A DNA stretch of 64,000 nucleotides from SHZL01 sp963815185 (GCA_963815185.1 CAWFGC010000011.1:467175-531174); one strand, 5' to 3'; counted from the first letter of the stretch, positions 8,921 to 17,743 are shown. The notes: a model not told the origin generated them from the sequence alone. Numbers and translations: made by a program.

Positions 8921-9706
8921 TTACGACCAGCGTGACTGGATGATCTGACGCAGTTGCGTCATGAGTTTGTACGGTGCGGCGATAATCGTGCCGGTGTTTT
9001 CCACGTCATCGTTTCCGGAAAAATTCATCACGACGCCACCGGCTTCGCGCACGATCAGCGCACCTGCTGCGACATCCCAAGGCTTCAATCCAATTTCGAA
9101 AAAACCGTCGAGGCGCCCGGCCGCGACCCAGGCAAGATCGAGACAGGCTGTACCGGCGCGGCGGAAGTCCTCGACCTTTTCAAAAACAGATTGAAAGATT
9201 TTTCCGTAAGCCGGCAAGAGCTCACGCTGCCGAAATGGAAACGCGGTTGCCAGGATCGCCTCATCGAGCACAATGCGGCTCGACACACGAATGCGTTTGT
9301 TGTTGAGGTAGGCGCCGCCACCACGGCTGGCTGTGAACAATTCCTCGCGCATCGGATCGAAGATGACGCCGTGTTCGGTGCGCCCGTTCACCTGCTGCGC
9401 AATGGAAACCGCGAAGTGTGGTAGTCCATGAAGATAATTGCTGGTGCCATCCAGCGGATCGATGACCCACACGGTATCGCTTTCTCCCGAGCGGCCGCTT
9501 TCTTCACACAAAAATGCATGGTCGGGGTAGAAGCGTTTAATTTGCCGTACAATTTCCGCCTCGCAGGCACGATCCACTTCACTGACATAATCGTGACGCG
9601 CCTTGCGAACAATGGGAATGGCGTCGACCTGCTGAAAACGGCGGCGCATGATTTCGCCGGCCGCGTGGGCGGCGCCAACTGCGATGTTGACGACTGAATG
9701 GGTCAT
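8921..9706 (-). CDS. suhB: inositol-1-monophosphatase family protein SuhB
   Basis: SuhB is a Mg-dependent phosphatase. In enterobacteria it also acts in rRNA transcription antitermination complexes. The 261 residues contain the metal-site motifs CEES (about 67-70) and WVIDPLDGTSNYLHGLPHF (from about residue 80), and PWDVAAGALIVREAGG near the C-terminus. It is divergent from trmJ with start regions nearly touching, the arrangement common in gammaproteobacteria. Confidence 0.95.
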   Translation of the reverse strand: MTHSVVNIAVGAAHAAGEIMRRRFQQVDAIPIVRKARHDYVSEVDRACEAEIVRQIKRFYPDHAFLCEESGRSGESDTVWVIDPLDGTSNYLHGLPHFAVSIAQQVNGRTEHGVIFDPMREELFTASRGGGAYLNNKRIRVSSRIVLDEAILATAFPFRQRELLPAYGKIFQSVFEKVEDFRRAGTACLDLAWVAAGRLDGFFEIGLKPWDVAAGALIVREAGGVVMNFSGNDDVENTGTIIAAPYKLMTQLRQIIQSRWS

Positions 9707-9718
9707 GGCAAATTGTCA

Positions 9719-10507
9719 ATGAACACGAAAGCGGCACAGGATAGCAGAACAGACGGCGGCTTGTCGCAAAAAGCAGCGGGCTGCTTGCAGGAAGTTCGCG
9801 TGGTTTTGATCAACACCACGCACCCCGGAAATATCGGCGCCGCGGCGCGCGCGATGAAAGTAATGGGCCTGAGCAGCCTGCACCTGGTGACGCCGAAAAT
9901 CTTTCCTCATGCCGAAGCCACCGCGCGTGCGTCTGGTGCAGACGAACTGCTGCAAGCGGCCACGCTGCATGCATCTCTGGACAGTGCCGTTGCCGGCTGT
10001 GGTCTGGTGCTCGGAACCAGCGCGCGGTTGCGCAGTCTGGCAATGCCGCAACTGGACGCACGCGCGGCTGCCCGGCGGACGCTGTCGGAGGCCGGTCAGC
10101 ACGGGGTGGCCCTGCTCTTTGGACGCGAGCGTTACGGTTTGACCAATGCAGAGATGCAGCGCTGTCACGCCCTGGTGCACATTCCTTCCAATCCTGATTA
10201 CGCATCGCTCAATCTCGCCCAGGCGGTGCAGATCCTTGCTTATGAACTGCGCATGGCAGCGCTGGGGGGTGATGGGCAGGTGCTGGATGCCCTGGGCTGG
10301 GAACCGGTCGATGGCTTGCAGATGGAGCGGTTTTACGAGCACCTGGAACAGGCTTTGCTGGACGTTCGATTTCTCAATCCGAAGCAGCCCAAAAAATTGA
10401 TGATGCGCTTGCGCCGCCTGTTCAATCGCGCGCGTCCCGACCAGAATGAGATCAACATCCTGCGCGGTATCCTGACCGCCGCACAGGAGTCTTCATCCAA
10501 ACGGTAA
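9719..10507 (+). CDS. trmJ: tRNA (cytidine/uridine-2'-O-)-methyltransferase TrmJ
   Basis: TrmJ is a SPOUT methyltransferase that 2'-O-methylates position 32 of tRNAs. Motifs are VVLINTTHPGNIGAAARAMKVMG near the N-terminus, GRERYGLTNAEM, and the knot motif IPSNPDYASLNLAQAVQI. The C-terminal helical extension ends NEINILRGILTAAQ. Two in-frame starts exist. ATG 9719 is preferred because ATG 9698 would overlap the divergent suhB start, but neither has a strong ribosome-binding site. The product is 262 residues. Confidence 0.94.
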   Translation: MNTKAAQDSRTDGGLSQKAAGCLQEVRVVLINTTHPGNIGAAARAMKVMGLSSLHLVTPKIFPHAEATARASGADELLQAATLHASLDSAVAGCGLVLGTSARLRSLAMPQLDARAAARRTLSEAGQHGVALLFGRERYGLTNAEMQRCHALVHIPSNPDYASLNLAQAVQILAYELRMAALGGDGQVLDALGWEPVDGLQMERFYEHLEQALLDVRFLNPKQPKKLMMRLRRLFNRARPDQNEINILRGILTAAQESSSKR

Positions 10508-10519
10508 TACCAGCGAGCG

Positions 10520-11164
10520 TCAATCAAACGTCCACTTTTTCAGATAGCCCGGTAGCGGGAGATCCGTCAGCAAGTCCGGCGCGGGCTGCGGCTTGCCGGC
10601 CTTCACCCGCAGCGGAAGCACTCCGGCCCAGGCCGGCGCATCCCGGTCTTTGCGCGGGTCATCCGGCGGACTGTCACTGACCTTGACCGTATAATTTTGC
10701 AGCGGCAGCGACAACAAGGTGGTTGCGTTCAGTTCCTTGCGGGTCGATGGGCGGATGTCCGCCAGCCGGCCGGGCATCAGGTGCTCGGTCAACAGTTCCA
10801 GGCCGCGGTTTTTTTCTTCCGCGCCGGTCACCGGCCTGGCCTGCCCAAAAACCATCACGCAGCGGTAGTTCATGGAAGAATTGAACGCGGAGCGTGCCAG
10901 CACCAGGCCGTCGAGCAGCGTCACCGTGACGCAACAGGGCAGCCCGTCCGCCAGGGTTTTCATCAGGCGGCTGGCGACCGAACCGTGCAGCAGCACGTGA
11001 TCGTCATCACGAGCCAGGGCCATCGGTACCACATAGGGCTGGTGATCCAGGCTGAATCCAACATGGCAGATGCGCGCCGCATCGATAATCTTGCAGGCCA
11101 GCGCATAGTCGCGGCTGCCTTTTTCGCGCAATCGCCTGAATCGCATGTCGGGTTGGTTTGGCAT
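10520..11164 (-). CDS. pyridoxamine 5'-phosphate oxidase-like flavin-binding protein
   Basis: The 214-residue protein fits the FMN-binding split-barrel family of small 'nitroimidazole resistance / PNPOx-like' proteins. After a helical start (DYALACKIIDAARICHVGF) come the strands PYVVPMALARDDDHVLLHGS and SRLMKTLADGLPCCVTVTLLDGLVLARSAF, the usual order for this family. Members bind FMN or haem, and the substrate here is unknown. A GGAGAG sequence precedes the ATG. It is convergent with trmJ and divergent from the ATL gene. Confidence 0.85.
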   Translation of the reverse strand: MPNQPDMRFRRLREKGSRDYALACKIIDAARICHVGFSLDHQPYVVPMALARDDDHVLLHGSVASRLMKTLADGLPCCVTVTLLDGLVLARSAFNSSMNYRCVMVFGQARPVTGAEEKNRGLELLTEHLMPGRLADIRPSTRKELNATTLLSLPLQNYTVKVSDSPPDDPRKDRDAPAWAGVLPLRVKAGKPQPAPDLLTDLPLPGYLKKWTFD

Positions 11165-11278
11165 CTGAGTACTCTCCGGTTTTGGTTAGAATACATTTAT
11201 CGCGTGCGGCCGTCAGGAGGCCGCGCAAGTTTAACCCGGGACTGCGGGCGAAGGTATGCACGATCGCGATGAGCAAAC

Positions 11279-11662
11279 ATGAGTAACAGGACGGGTATGG
11301 AAAAGCCGGACTTCGGCGCCTGGGTGAGGAATGTCTGGCAGGTGGTGCAGGGCATACCCAGGGGTTGCGTTCTGACTTATGGGGAAGTGGCGAGACTGGC
11401 CGGGCTGGGTGGTTCCGCCCGCAGGGTGAGTCAGGCATTGCGCCGGGCACCGCGCGGCATGAAGCTTCCCTGGCACCGGGTCATCAATGCGCAAGGTATG
11501 ATTTCATTCCCGCGCGACAGTGAAGGCTACCGGCAGCAAAAAGCCTTGTTGGAAAAAGAGGGCGTGGTGTTTCTCAATGGCAAGACCGATTTGCAGCGAT
11601 TCGGTTATGCCGGAGCTCTGGATCGCCTGCTGTGGGGGTCGCCGGAGGATGGGGGCGGATAA
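11279..11662 (+). CDS. alkyltransferase-like (ATL) DNA-damage sensor
   Basis: The 127 residues match the C-terminal domain of O6-alkylguanine-DNA alkyltransferase: a winged-helix segment (LTYGEVARLAG), the ARRVSQAL recognition helix with the base-flipping arginine, and the active-site loop. That loop reads PWHRV (residues 64-68), with Trp65 where the acceptor Cys of true alkyltransferases stands (PCHRV). This replacement is the hallmark of ATL proteins such as E. coli YbaZ. ATL proteins bind O6-alkylguanine without repairing it and hand it to nucleotide-excision repair. It converges with fghA, and the two stops are only 2 bases apart. Confidence 0.9.
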   Translation: MSNRTGMEKPDFGAWVRNVWQVVQGIPRGCVLTYGEVARLAGLGGSARRVSQALRRAPRGMKLPWHRVINAQGMISFPRDSEGYRQQKALLEKEGVVFLNGKTDLQRFGYAGALDRLLWGSPEDGGG

Positions 11663-11664
11663 GC

Positions 11665-12501
11665 TCACGCGCAACCCAGGCCCCTGGCATGATGCCGCAA
11701 ATGATCTTCGATGAAGGTCGCAATAAAGAAATAGCTGTGGTCATAACCTTCCTGCATCCGCAGCGTGAGGGGATAGTGGTTCGCCAGGCAGGCCTGCTCC
11801 AGTGCGCCGGGTTTGAGCTGCTCGCTGAGGAAATCGTCTTCGGTGCCCTGGTCGATCAGAAGCGGTAATTGTTCCTGCGCATTGCCGATGAGCAGGGCGG
11901 CGTCATAGGCCGCCCAGTCGTTGTGATCATCGCCGAGATAGGCCGTCAGCGCTTTTTGTCCCCAGGGACAATCCGAGGGGTGGCAAATGGGCGCAAAGGC
12001 CGATACGGATCGATAGCGGCCGGGGTTGCGCAGATAGCATACCAGTGCACCGTGACCGCCCATGGAATGTCCGCTGATGCCGCGGCGTTCCGTCAACGGG
12101 AAATTCGCCTCGACGAGTTCCGGCAATTCCTGTGTGACGTAGTCGTACATGCGGTAATTTTGATTCCACGGGGGCTGCGTTGCATTGACATAGAAACCCG
12201 CGCCCGAACCGAAATCATAACTGTCGTGCTCGCCCGGAAAGTCGCTTCCGCGGGGGCTGGTATCCGGGCAGACGATGGCCATGCCCAATTCCGCCGCCAC
12301 TCTTTGTGCGCCGGCTTTTTGCATGAAATTTTCATCGGTGCAGGTCAGGCCCGATAGCCAGTAGAGCACGGGTACGGGTTGGCGGGCAGCCTGGGGCGGC
12401 AGGAAAATCGCAAATACCATGTCACAGTCACAGCACACGGACGCATGCCGGACGCGCTGCACTTCGCCGCCGAAGCTGCGGTTACGGGAAATGATTTCCA
12501 T
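11665..12501 (-). CDS. fghA: S-formylglutathione hydrolase
   Basis: This alpha/beta hydrolase splits S-formylglutathione to formate and glutathione, the last step of glutathione-dependent formaldehyde detoxification. The 278-residue protein has the nucleophile elbow GHSMGGHG (Ser146), the YWLSGLTCTDENF oxyanion region, an acid residue in DQGTEDDFL and the C-terminal histidine segment GYDHSYFF. It starts 10 bases after the frmA stop, so it is co-transcribed with the dehydrogenase that makes its substrate. Confidence 0.96.
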   Translation of the reverse strand: MEIISRNRSFGGEVQRVRHASVCCDCDMVFAIFLPPQAARQPVPVLYWLSGLTCTDENFMQKAGAQRVAAELGMAIVCPDTSPRGSDFPGEHDSYDFGSGAGFYVNATQPPWNQNYRMYDYVTQELPELVEANFPLTERRGISGHSMGGHGALVCYLRNPGRYRSVSAFAPICHPSDCPWGQKALTAYLGDDHNDWAAYDAALLIGNAQEQLPLLIDQGTEDDFLSEQLKPGALEQACLANHYPLTLRMQEGYDHSYFFIATFIEDHLRHHARGLGCA

Positions 12502-12511
12502 GCCGGCCCGG

Positions 12512-13621
12512 TCAGTAGATCACGACGGAGCGAATGCTTTCGCCGTGGTGCATCAGGTCGAAAGCCCGGTTGATGTCTTCCAGTCCCATCGTATGCGTGA
12601 CCATGTCATCGATGTTGATTTCTCCGGCCAGGTATTTTTCCACATAGCCCGGCAGTTCCGTGCGCCCGCGCACGCCGCCGAATGCGGTGCCGCGCCAGAC
12701 ACGGCCGGTGACCAGTTGGAACGGGCGGGTCCTGATTTCCTGTCCTGCGCCGGCCACGCCGATGATGACCGATTCGCCCCAACCCTTGTGACAGCACTCC
12801 AGCGCGGCACGCATCACATCGACATTGCCGATGCATTCAAAGGAATAATCCGCGCCGCCGTCGGTCAGGTCGACGATCACGTCCTGTATCGGTTTGTCGT
12901 AGTCCTTGGGATTGACGAAATCGGTCGCGCCGAGGTGACGCGCCATGTCGAATTTATCGGTGTTTATGTCGACGCAGACGATGCGTCCGGCCTTGGCCAT
13001 GACCGCGCCCTGCACCACGCTGAGGCCGATGCCGCCGAGCCCGAACACCACTACCGTGCTGCCGGGTTCCACCTTGGCGGTGTTCAGCACCGCGCCGATG
13101 CCGGTGGTGATGCCACAGCCCAGCAGGCAGACTTTATCCAGCGGCGCGGCCGGGTTGATCTTCGCAATCGCGATTTCGGGCACCACGCTGTACTCGGAAA
13201 AGGTCGACGTGCCCATGTAGTGATAGATGGTTTTGCCCTTGATCGAAAACCGGCTGCTGCCGTCCGGCATCAGGCCCTTGCCTTGCGTGGCCCTGATCGC
13301 CTGGCACAGATTGGTCTTGCCCGACTTGCAAAAACTGCACTCGCGGCACTCCGGTGTATACAGCGGGATCACGTGGTCGCCCGGCTTGACGCTGGTGACG
13401 CCCGCGCCGACTTCTTCCACCACCGCGCCGCCTTCATGGCCCAGAATGGAAGGAAAAATCCCTTCCGGGTCGGCGCCGGTCAGCGTAAACGCATCGGTGT
13501 GACACACGCCCGTCGCCACCAGGCGGATAAGCACTTCGCCGGCCTGCGGGCCTTGCACATCGACTTCTTCGATTTCCAGTGGTTTGCCTGCTTCCCAGGC
13601 AACTGCGGCTCTTGATTTCAT
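12512..13621 (-). CDS. frmA: S-(hydroxymethyl)glutathione dehydrogenase / class III alcohol dehydrogenase
   Basis: This enzyme oxidises the formaldehyde-glutathione adduct to S-formylglutathione with NAD. The 369 residues show the catalytic-zinc cysteine in GVCHTDAFTL, the GHEGGAVVEEVG ligand segment, the four-Cys structural zinc loop (ECRECSFCKSGKTNLC) and the Rossmann motif VFGLGGIGLSVVQGA. The ATG at 13621 is preferred over an in-frame GTG 9 bases upstream because AGGTGA precedes it and the MKSRAAVA start is typical. It sits between fghA and a ferritin-like gene on the same strand. Confidence 0.96.
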   Translation of the reverse strand: MKSRAAVAWEAGKPLEIEEVDVQGPQAGEVLIRLVATGVCHTDAFTLTGADPEGIFPSILGHEGGAVVEEVGAGVTSVKPGDHVIPLYTPECRECSFCKSGKTNLCQAIRATQGKGLMPDGSSRFSIKGKTIYHYMGTSTFSEYSVVPEIAIAKINPAAPLDKVCLLGCGITTGIGAVLNTAKVEPGSTVVVFGLGGIGLSVVQGAVMAKAGRIVCVDINTDKFDMARHLGATDFVNPKDYDKPIQDVIVDLTDGGADYSFECIGNVDVMRAALECCHKGWGESVIIGVAGAGQEIRTRPFQLVTGRVWRGTAFGGVRGRTELPGYVEKYLAGEINIDDMVTHTMGLEDINRAFDLMHHGESIRSVVIY

Positions 13622-13630
13622 AATGGTCAC

Positions 13631-13918
13631 CTAGGTATGCGCAATTACTTTGTCGGTGAACAGGTAATCCCGTAACTCGTGATCGAATTTCGGATCGCGC
13701 CGGCGGATCCATTCCAGCAACATCGAAGCGTGTTCCTTCTCCTCGTCCCGGTTGTGGGCCAGGATGGCCGCCAGTTCCGGGTCCTCGCAGGCATCCACGC
13801 GCTGGTTGTACCAGTCCACTGCCTCGAGTTCCTCCATCAGCGAGGTGATGGCGCGATGCATGTTGCGGGTTTCGTCACTCAGTTCATCGAGCGGCTCGTG
13901 ATAGCCTTCATTCGCCAT
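13631..13918 (-). CDS. encapsulated-ferritin-like (EncFtn family) protein lacking a cargo-targeting tail
   Basis: The 95 residues closely resemble the ferritin-like domain of Rhodospirillum rubrum EncFtn: an HEPLDEL start, MEELEAVDWYNQRVDA and ILAHNRDEEKEHASMLLEW. The iron-binding residues described for that protein (E32, E62, H65) correspond to E30, E60 and H63 here. Such proteins form annular decamers with ferroxidase activity at the dimer interface. Encapsulin cargo members carry a further C-terminal extension ending in a targeting peptide. This protein stops immediately after the DYLFTDKVIAHT segment, and no encapsulin gene is in the window. The start has AGGAGG upstream. It lies between mscS and frmA, spaced as part of an operon. 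Confidence 0.88.
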   Translation of the reverse strand: MANEGYHEPLDELSDETRNMHRAITSLMEELEAVDWYNQRVDACEDPELAAILAHNRDEEKEHASMLLEWIRRRDPKFDHELRDYLFTDKVIAHT

Positions 13919-13941
13919 GAGTTCTTGCCTCCTGTTTGCTT

Positions 13942-14774
13942 TTAGTTTGATTCCATCTGCTGCAGGTGGACGTCACGCTGCGGATAGGGAATGCTGCAGC
14001 CAGCGGCTTCGAGTTCCGCCTTGCCGCGTTCCAGAACATCTCCCCAGACGGTCCAGTAATCGTCCGTCTTTGTCCACGGGCGCACCGCAAATTCAACGCT
14101 GCTGTCACCCAGGTTAAGGACAAAAATACTGGTTGCCGGTTCAGCCAGAACTTTTTCGTGCGTCGGCGCAGACGCGGGTCAGCACTTCGCGCACGACCTT
14201 CAAATCATCGTCATAGCCGACACCAAATACAAGATCTACGCGCCGCATGGTCCTGGCCGTGTAATTGGTAATGGTTCCGGCTGCCACCTGGCCGTTGGGG
14301 ATCACCACCTGCTTGTTGTCCGGCGTGATCAGCAGCGGTGTTGAAAATGTGAATTTCCTCCACTTTGCCGGTGACGCCGGCAGCCTCGATGAAATGTCCC
14401 TTGCTGAACGGCCGGAACATTACCAGCATCACGCCGGCCGCGAAATTGCTCAGTGAGTCCTTCATCGCCAGACCGACAGCCAGGCCTGCTGCGCCAACGA
14501 TGGCCAGCAGCGAGGTAATCGGCAGACCCAGAGTGTCCAGCGCTGCCAGAATCACGGCCACCAGCAAGGCGGCGTAGACGATATTGCTGAGAAAGGTGAC
14601 CAGTGTCGGCTCCACCGCGCGGACTTGCATCAACTTCACCAGCGAACGGTTCAACAGCCCGGCGATCCATTTACCAACGATATAGATGACCAGGGCCACG
14701 ACCAGTTTGACGGCCCAGCCGGACACCACGGGCAAGAGTTCTGCGTTCAGAAAAAATTGTTTCAGATCTTCCAT
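13942..14774 (-). pseudogene. mscS: small-conductance mechanosensitive channel MscS, two frameshifts
   Basis: MscS channels release solutes on hypo-osmotic shock. The start at 14774 (MEDLKQFFL, with GGGAA upstream) leads through three membrane segments and the pore helix GAAGLAVGLAMKDSLSNFAAG. The frame breaks after VEEIHIFNT. One extra base near 14336 separates this from the next correct frame (LLITPDNKQVVIPNGQVAAGTITNYTART). A second extra base in a five-A run near 14152-14156 must be skipped to continue with KVLAEPATSIFVLNLGDSSVE to a TAA at 13942. Removing both gives 276 residues, close to the usual 286. Either the gene is newly inactivated or the assembly carries two single-base insertions. 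Confidence 0.88.
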
Positions 14775-14808
14775 TGCGTATTCCCGTTTGTGCGATGACA
14801 GAATTGCC

Positions 14809-15216
14809 TCAGGTAATATCTTCTCCCGGTTCCAGCGATTGCTCCATTTGATCCGCGGTGCGCGCCACATGGAGGATCACGTAATCGAGTTCCTCATCCA
14901 CCAGGAAGGCGTACGGCAGGTTCTCGCACATTTTGATATAGGGCACGCCATCCAGATCGCCAACCGCCAGGTAACCCACACGCTGCATCAAATTGATGCG
15001 CAGGCATTTCTCGGCATCGAGATCGGCCAGCGGTGCAACGGGTGTTTCCACGCGCAGAACGCGGCGGCCATCGCTGGTATTCAGTTCGGCCAGAAACATG
15101 CTCTGAAGCCGCCCTGGCTCGTCCATCAGGCATTCGAAACTGATGATGAACGGCTCGTCGATTTTCAGTTCGTACGAATCCATGATGTGCTTGCGTACTT
15201 CGGAAAACGTTTCCAT
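14809..15216 (-). CDS. hypothetical protein, 135 residues
   Basis: The frame is open further upstream, but the ATG at 15216 has AGGGA at 8-base spacing and gives a compact acidic protein (METFSEVRKHIM to the end). Alternating strands and helices (FIISFECLMDE, RVLRVETPVAPLADLDAEKCLRINLMQRVGYLAVGDL, YAFLVDEELDYVILHV) suggest a small alpha/beta fold. The size and composition recall YbjN/Tir-chaperone-like proteins, but no family is recognised with confidence. It is followed on the same strand by mscS after 34 bases. Confidence 0.7.
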   Translation of the reverse strand: METFSEVRKHIMDSYELKIDEPFIISFECLMDEPGRLQSMFLAELNTSDGRRVLRVETPVAPLADLDAEKCLRINLMQRVGYLAVGDLDGVPYIKMCENLPYAFLVDEELDYVILHVARTADQMEQSLEPGEDIT

Positions 15217-15253
15217 TTGCTTGATCCCTGTCGTTGCCGTTTCTCTATGGCGG

Positions 15254-16021
15254 TTATTTGGGCGCCAGCCGTACCGCGCCGTCGAGCCGGATGGTGGTGC
15301 CGTTAAGATACACATTCTCGGTGATGTGTTGAACCACGGCGGCGAATTCATCCGCTTTGCCGAGACGCGAAGGGAAGGGTATGGATGCACTCAGCGATTG
15401 CTGCACGGCTTCGGGCATGCCATCCACCATGGGTGTCCAGAAAATACCGGGCGCAATGGTCATCACGCGAACGCCGATGCGAGCGAATTCCCGTGCCATG
15501 GGCAGGGTCATGCCGACAATGCCGCCCTTGGAAGCGGAGTAGGCTGCCTGCCCGATCTGGCCTTCAAAGGCGGCGACGGACGCGGTATTGACGATCAGGC
15601 CACGCTCCCCATCTTCGCCGGGCTCGTTGTGCTGCATGCGGTCGGCCGCTGCTTTGGCGACATTGAAGCTGCCCACCAGGTTGATCATGATGGTATGGGT
15701 AAAAAATGACAAGTCCATCGGTGCTTCCCGGCCCAGCACCCGCCCGGCGCCGATGACGCCCGCGCAGTTCACCGCCAGGTTGAGACCGCCGTGGGCTTCG
15801 AGCATTTCCTCCACGGCGCGGATGACCGCGACTTCCGAAGTGACGTCGGTGTGCAGATAACACGTGCCATGGCCCAATTCCCTGGCCACAGCCGGGCCGG
15901 CCGCGTCGTTGATATCCAGCAGGCAAACCTTACCCCCGCCGGCAATGATGCGGCGTGCAACTGCGAGGCCGAGCCCGGAAACACCGCCGGTGACCAGGGC
16001 CTTGACTTGCGTGAATTCCAT
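15254..16021 (-). CDS. short-chain dehydrogenase, 3-hydroxyacyl-CoA dehydrogenase type II-like
   Basis: This is a classical SDR of 255 residues with the cofactor motif TGGVSGLG (11-18), LNLAVNCAGV (the NAG motif) and the catalytic triad Ser148, Tyr161 and Lys165 (AAYSASKGG). The acidic residue after strand 2 (LLDIND) favours NAD. The whole sequence resembles HSD17B10-type 3-hydroxy-2-methylbutyryl-CoA dehydrogenases used in branched-chain amino-acid and fatty-acid oxidation. This agrees with the acyl-CoA genes upstream on the same strand. The chosen ATG has GAGGAG upstream; the longer open frame is ignored. Confidence 0.88.
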   Translation of the reverse strand: MEFTQVKALVTGGVSGLGLAVARRIIAGGGKVCLLDINDAAGPAVARELGHGTCYLHTDVTSEVAVIRAVEEMLEAHGGLNLAVNCAGVIGAGRVLGREAPMDLSFFTHTIMINLVGSFNVAKAAADRMQHNEPGEDGERGLIVNTASVAAFEGQIGQAAYSASKGGIVGMTLPMAREFARIGVRVMTIAPGIFWTPMVDGMPEAVQQSLSASIPFPSRLGKADEFAAVVQHITENVYLNGTTIRLDGAVRLAPK

Positions 16022-16079
16022 GTTTTCGACTCCTCGTTTGTTTTGATTCTTGCTTCGATCCGTATCGCGCGCTACATAC

Positions 16080-17687
16080 TTACATGCGGAACACGCCAAA
16101 ATGACCTGATTCCGCTGGCGCATTCTGCGCGATCGACAAACCGTGCGCGAGCACAGCGCGCGTATCCACCGGATCGATAATCCCATCGTCCCACAGCCGG
16201 GCTGAGGCGTAGTAAGGATGTCCCTGCCGTTCGTACTGTTCTCGTATCGGCGCTTTGAATGCGAGCTCTTCTTTCTCCGACCAGGAGGCTCCGCTGGCTT
16301 CCATGCCTTCGCGCTTGACCGTCGCCAGCACCGATGAGGCCTGTTCCCCGCCCATTACCGAAATGCGGGCATTGGGCCACATCCATAGAAATCTGGGTTG
16401 ATAGGCGCGGCCGCACATGGCGTAATTGCCGGCGCCGAAAGAGCCGCCGATCACCACGGTAAAGCGCGGTACACGGCTGGTTGCGACCGCCATCACCATC
16501 TTCGCTCCATCCTTTGCAATTCCGGAATTTTCGGCCTGCTTTCCGACCATGAAGCCGGTAATATTCTGTAGGAATATCAATGGGATATTGCGTTGATTAC
16601 ATAATTCTATGAAATGTGTGGCCTTCAGTGCCGATTCGGAAAACAGGATGCCGTTATTGGCCAGGATGCCCACCGGATAGCCTTCCAGATGGGCGAAGCC
16701 GCAGACCATGGTCTTGCCATAGCGTGCTTTGAATTCATGAAATTCACTTCCGTCAACCAGCCGCGCGATGATTTCGCGCACATCGTAGGCAAAGCGTGTG
16801 TCCTGCGGCACGATGCCGTAGATCTCATCGCTGGCGAATCGCGGCGAAACCGGCTTCCTGAGTTCGAGCGCGGAGGTCTTCACGCGGTTCAGGTGGGCGA
16901 TGGCTTCACGTGCCATCAGTAGCGCGTGGGCATCGTTTTCCGCCATGTGATCGACCACGCCGGAACGGGTGCTGTGCACGCGGGCGCCGCCCAGCGATTC
17001 GGCATCGACGATTTCGCCGGTGGCGGCCCGGACCAGGGGCGGCCCGCCAAGAAAGATGGTGCCCTGATCCTTGACGATAATGGATTCATCGCTCATGGCC
17101 GGGACGTAGGCGCCACCGGCAGTGCACGAACCCATGACCACGGCGACCTGCGGAATGTTGCGCGCCGACAGGCGTGCCTGGTTGTAGAAAATGCGGCCAA
17201 AATGATCCCGGTCCGGGAACACATCGTCCTGCAGCGGAAGAAAAGCGCCGCCGGAGTCCACCAGATAGACACAGGGCAGGTGATTTTCCAGAGCGATTTC
17301 CTGCGCCCGCAGATGCTTCTTTACCGTGATGGGAAAATAGGTGCCGCCCTTTACGGTGGCGTCATTGGCTACCACCATCACGTCGCGGCCATGCACCTGG
17401 CCTATGCCGGTGATGACGCCGCCGCACGGGGCGCTGCCCTCGTACAGGCCGTATCCGGCCAGGGATGAAAGTTCCAGGAATGGGCTGTCACGGTCCAGCA
17501 GCGCGGCAACGCGTTCACGCGGCAGCAGCTTGCCGCGCGCCTGATGTTTTTCGCAGGCCTGCTGGCCGCCGCCGAGGCTGGCGGCAGCGACTTGCTGCTT
17601 GAGGTCGGCCACCAGGCCGCGCATGAATCCGGCGTTCTGTGCATACTGCGGTGAGCCGGCATCTACCTTGGTTTCTATCGTCGCCAT
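16080..17687 (-). CDS. mccB: methylcrotonyl-CoA carboxylase carboxyltransferase (beta) subunit
   Basis: This subunit transfers carboxyl from biotin to 3-methylcrotonyl-CoA in leucine breakdown. The 535 residues comprise two crotonase-like lobes. Features include the N-terminal RGKLLPRERVAALLDRDSPFLELS, the VYLVDSGGAFLPLQDDVFPDRDHFGRIFYNQA segment characteristic of MCC rather than propionyl-CoA carboxylase, GSCTAGGAYVPAMSDE, and NITGFMVGKQAENSGIAKDGAKM. The C-terminal lobe ends YYASARLWDDGIIDP. The biotin-carrying alpha subunit, the hydratase and HMG-CoA lyase are not found in this window. Confidence 0.93.
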   Translation of the reverse strand: MATIETKVDAGSPQYAQNAGFMRGLVADLKQQVAAASLGGGQQACEKHQARGKLLPRERVAALLDRDSPFLELSSLAGYGLYEGSAPCGGVITGIGQVHGRDVMVVANDATVKGGTYFPITVKKHLRAQEIALENHLPCVYLVDSGGAFLPLQDDVFPDRDHFGRIFYNQARLSARNIPQVAVVMGSCTAGGAYVPAMSDESIIVKDQGTIFLGGPPLVRAATGEIVDAESLGGARVHSTRSGVVDHMAENDAHALLMAREAIAHLNRVKTSALELRKPVSPRFASDEIYGIVPQDTRFAYDVREIIARLVDGSEFHEFKARYGKTMVCGFAHLEGYPVGILANNGILFSESALKATHFIELCNQRNIPLIFLQNITGFMVGKQAENSGIAKDGAKMVMAVATSRVPRFTVVIGGSFGAGNYAMCGRAYQPRFLWMWPNARISVMGGEQASSVLATVKREGMEASGASWSEKEELAFKAPIREQYERQGHPYYASARLWDDGIIDPVDTRAVLAHGLSIAQNAPAESGHFGVFRM

Positions 17688-17743
17688 GGACGCATTATGC
17701 CAGCTTTACAACGATGGCCGTGACCGCGCTTGGCATGGCCTGC

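Noticed and set aside
12419..13615. Long plus-strand frame of 398 codons opposite frmA
   Set aside because: It lies wholly antisense to a well-conserved dehydrogenase, has no recognisable motif and shows Arg/His/Ala-rich shadow composition.
13631..13918. Encapsulin nanocompartment locus
   Set aside because: The ferritin-like protein is present, but no encapsulin shell gene and no targeting peptide are seen in the window.
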